Shown one piece after another: positions 5,205 to 6,678 of a DNA stretch of 6,678 nt. Every line of letters begins with the position of its first letter. Positions within the stretch are counted from its first letter, which is position 1. The notes under the pieces were generated by a model. That model was not told the origin of the DNA. It made no database searches and saw only the letters and a list, made by a program, of their open reading frames with translations. Source of the DNA: Chryseobacterium gleum (lineage in GTDB: Bacteria; Bacteroidota; Bacteroidia; Flavobacteriales_D; Crocinitomicaceae); the NCBI GenBank assembly GCA_943326315.2, contig CALPSU020000140.1, positions 1-6,678 on the forward strand, read 5' to 3'. The position numbers were made by a program, and so were the translations under genes.

Positions 5205-6332
5205 ATGTCTAAACTTCCAAATGTAGGTACTACAATATTTACAGTAATGTCTCAGTTAGCTTCTAAATATGGTGCGATTAATCTTTCTCAAGGATTTCCA
5301 AACTTTCCTGTGGATACTCAGCTTACAGATATTGTAAAAGAAATAGCTTCAGAATCTATTCACCAATATTTACCAATGGCAGGTTATCCAACATTATTAG
5401 ATAAAATTGGCCAAACTATTGAAAGTTCGTATCAAAGAACATTAAATCCTCAAACTGAAATATTAATTACTGCAGGAGCTACTCAGGGAATTTTTACAGC
5501 TATTCAAGCATTTGTATCTTTAGGCCAAGAAGTTATTATACTAGACCCAAGTTATGACTGCTACGAGCCAGCAGTCATATTAGCCGGAGGAACACCTATA
5601 CGAATTCCTTTGAATCAAGATTTTTCTCCTAATTGGCAAGCAGTTGAAAATTCATTCTCTGAGAAAACAGCGATGATTATCGTTAATAATCCACATAATC
5701 CTTCAGGTAGAATATTAAATTTTAAGGATTTAGATCAATTAGAATCAATTTTAGAAAAATTCCCAAAAGTTATTCTTCTTTCGGATGAGGTTTACGAATA
5801 TATAACTTTTGAAGAAAAACATATATCCGCAAATACTCGCCAAAATTTACTAGATAAAACGATAGTGATTTCCTCTTTTGGGAAAACTTTCCACATAACT
5901 GGATGGAAAATTGGATATTTAGTTGCTCCAGAACACTTGATGATAGAGATTAAAAAAGTACATCAGTTTTTAGTTTTTAGTGTAAATAGTATTGCACAGG
6001 TAGCACTTTCAAAATATTTAGACAAAGTAAATGTCAATGAATTAGGAGCCTTTTACCAAGATAAACGGGATTTGTTCAGAAACTTAATTAAAGAAAGTCG
6101 ATTTGAATTATTACCTAGTGAAGGTTCTTATTTTCAAGTAGCATCCTTTGCAAATATTTCGGATGAAAGTGATATGGATTTCTCCAAACGTTTGGTTAAA
6201 GAGCATGGAGTAGCTTCTATACCGATGTCTGTTTTCAATGCTGATGGAAGAGATGATAAATTAATTCGTTTTTGTTTTGCTAAAGACACAGAAACTTTAA
6301 CACAAGCAGCAATAAAATTATGCAAGATTTAA
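5205..6332 (+). CDS. ybdL: Methionine/glutamine-type aminotransferase (YbdL-like, class I PLP)
   Basis: A 375-residue fold-type-I aminotransferase of the YbdL / kynurenine aminotransferase III / glutamine transaminase K branch. It interconverts methionine and other large neutral or aromatic amino acids with their 2-oxo acids, and related enzymes accept glutamine as amino donor. Visible signatures are INLSQGFPNF (25-34), the substrate-binding start of this branch; YLPMAGYPTL (55-64); the PLP-phosphate region TAGATQG (89-95); NNPHNPSG (161-168) with Asn165; SDEVYEYITF with Asp194 and Tyr197; the Schiff-base lysine Lys227 in SSFGKTFHITGWKIGY; and Arg355 in LIRFCF for the substrate carboxylate. 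The enzyme looks intact and of usual length. Its stop codon overlaps the start of the downstream omega-amidase gene by 13 bp, so the two are co-transcribed. The pairing argues for 2-oxo-acid salvage with glutamine rather than kynurenine breakdown. The exact amino-acid preference is inferred. Confidence 0.9.
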   Translation: MSKLPNVGTTIFTVMSQLASKYGAINLSQGFPNFPVDTQLTDIVKEIASESIHQYLPMAGYPTLLDKIGQTIESSYQRTLNPQTEILITAGATQGIFTAIQAFVSLGQEVIILDPSYDCYEPAVILAGGTPIRIPLNQDFSPNWQAVENSFSEKTAMIIVNNPHNPSGRILNFKDLDQLESILEKFPKVILLSDEVYEYITFEEKHISANTRQNLLDKTIVISSFGKTFHITGWKIGYLVAPEHLMIEIKKVHQFLVFSVNSIAQVALSKYLDKVNVNELGAFYQDKRDLFRNLIKESRFELLPSEGSYFQVASFANISDESDMDFSKRLVKEHGVASIPMSVFNADGRDDKLIRFCFAKDTETLTQAAIKLCKI

Positions 6333-6678
6333 AAGTAACCTTAGTTCAAGTAAATCAAGTTTGGGAAGACAAACAAGCAAATTTGATAAATTACGAACGC
6401 ATCTTAAGTAATACAATAGAATCAGATATTATTATTTTACCAGAAATGTTTCACACTGGATTTTCAATGGAAGCAAGTAAATTTGCGGAGAAAATGGAAA
6501 ATTCAATGGGGTTAGATTGGTTAAAAAAAATTTCAAAAGAAAAGAAGTCTTCAATTTACACCTCTTTGATAATTGAAGATAATGGATGTTTCTATAATAG
6601 AGGAGTTTTTGTTATCCCTTCTGGTGAAGTAACGGTATATGATAAGCGAAAACGTTTTGCTTTAGCTGGTGAGGATAG
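6320..6678 (+). CDS. yafV: Omega-amidase, nitrilase superfamily (YafV-like), 3' end outside window
   Basis: This is the first 119 residues of a carbon-nitrogen hydrolase, still open at the window end; the family is usually about 250-260 residues. Reading from the ATG at 6320 gives MQDLKVTLVQVNQVWEDKQA at the start, followed by ILPEMFHTGFSM (39-50), which contains the first catalytic glutamate, Glu42. The later YDKRKRFALAGED (107-119) contains the expected catalytic lysine, Lys109. The catalytic cysteine would lie beyond the window. The EMFHTGFSM and YDKRxxFxxAGE patterns are those of YafV / Nit2-type omega-amidases, which hydrolyse 2-oxoglutaramate (and 2-oxosuccinamate) to 2-oxoglutarate and ammonia. 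The 13-bp overlap with the aminotransferase gene suggests translational coupling. Start choice and family are well supported; completeness cannot be judged. Confidence 0.88.
   Translation, partial: MQDLKVTLVQVNQVWEDKQANLINYERILSNTIESDIIILPEMFHTGFSMEASKFAEKMENSMGLDWLKKISKEKKSSIYTSLIIEDNGCFYNRGVFVIPSGEVTVYDKRKRFALAGED

Noticed and set aside
5134..5226. 30-codon open frame (MNISPINNDR...) running into the aminotransferase start, a possible leader peptide
   Set aside because: It has no run of regulatory codons, no attenuator hairpin and no ribosome-binding signal, and it starts upstream of the only promoter candidate, so chance is more likely.
6134..6325. 63-codon minus-strand open frame at the end of the aminotransferase gene
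   Set aside because: It is antisense to conserved aminotransferase sequence including the carboxylate-binding arginine.

Overview
The window is AT-rich chromosomal DNA that most resembles a member of the Bacteroidota, probably order Flavobacteriales. Four things point that way. Intergenic regions contain TAnnTTTG -7 elements, one of them with a TTG at the proper 19-bp distance. No gene start has a clear Shine-Dalgarno sequence; most are preceded by A/T-rich stretches. An Ig-like (Big_5) lipoprotein opens its mature part with the CAQ...TGG pattern typical of the phylum. A structured intergenic repeat resembles motifs I recall from flavobacterial genomes. I see no mobile-element genes, phage genes, CRISPR array, tRNA or rRNA. 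The content is mainly core metabolism and cell envelope.

Layout: bases 1-137 form a complex inverted-repeat element beyond the 3' end of a minus-strand operon. That operon is transcribed right to left. It runs from a free methionine-(R)-sulfoxide reductase (fRMsr/MsrC type, 2758-3237), through an Ig-like-domain lipoprotein (1199-2779), to a polytopic membrane protein of the lysylphosphatidylglycerol-synthase transmembrane / flippase-like family (142-1194). The genes overlap or lie 4 bp apart. Divergent from it is hemL (3332-4639), glutamate-1-semialdehyde aminomutase of the C5 tetrapyrrole pathway. hemL converges on a small cysteine-rich lipoprotein gene (4727-4978, minus), and a 56-bp loop-less palindrome separates the two stop codons. 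Divergent from the small lipoprotein, after a 226-bp regulatory gap, is a two-gene unit. It consists of a YbdL-like methionine/glutamine aminotransferase (5205-6332) overlapping by 13 bp a YafV-like omega-amidase (6320 to the window end, cut off).

The clearest functional link is the aminotransferase/omega-amidase pair. The transaminase can regenerate methionine or another amino acid from its 2-oxo acid using glutamine, and the amidase removes the 2-oxoglutaramate product. fRMsr also acts on free methionine, but from a separate transcription unit. Nothing here is clearly a previously undescribed system. The items most worth a second look are the two structured intergenic elements, the small lipoprotein with a possible surface-export signal and four spare cysteines, and the unexplained grouping of fRMsr, lipoprotein and flippase-like protein.
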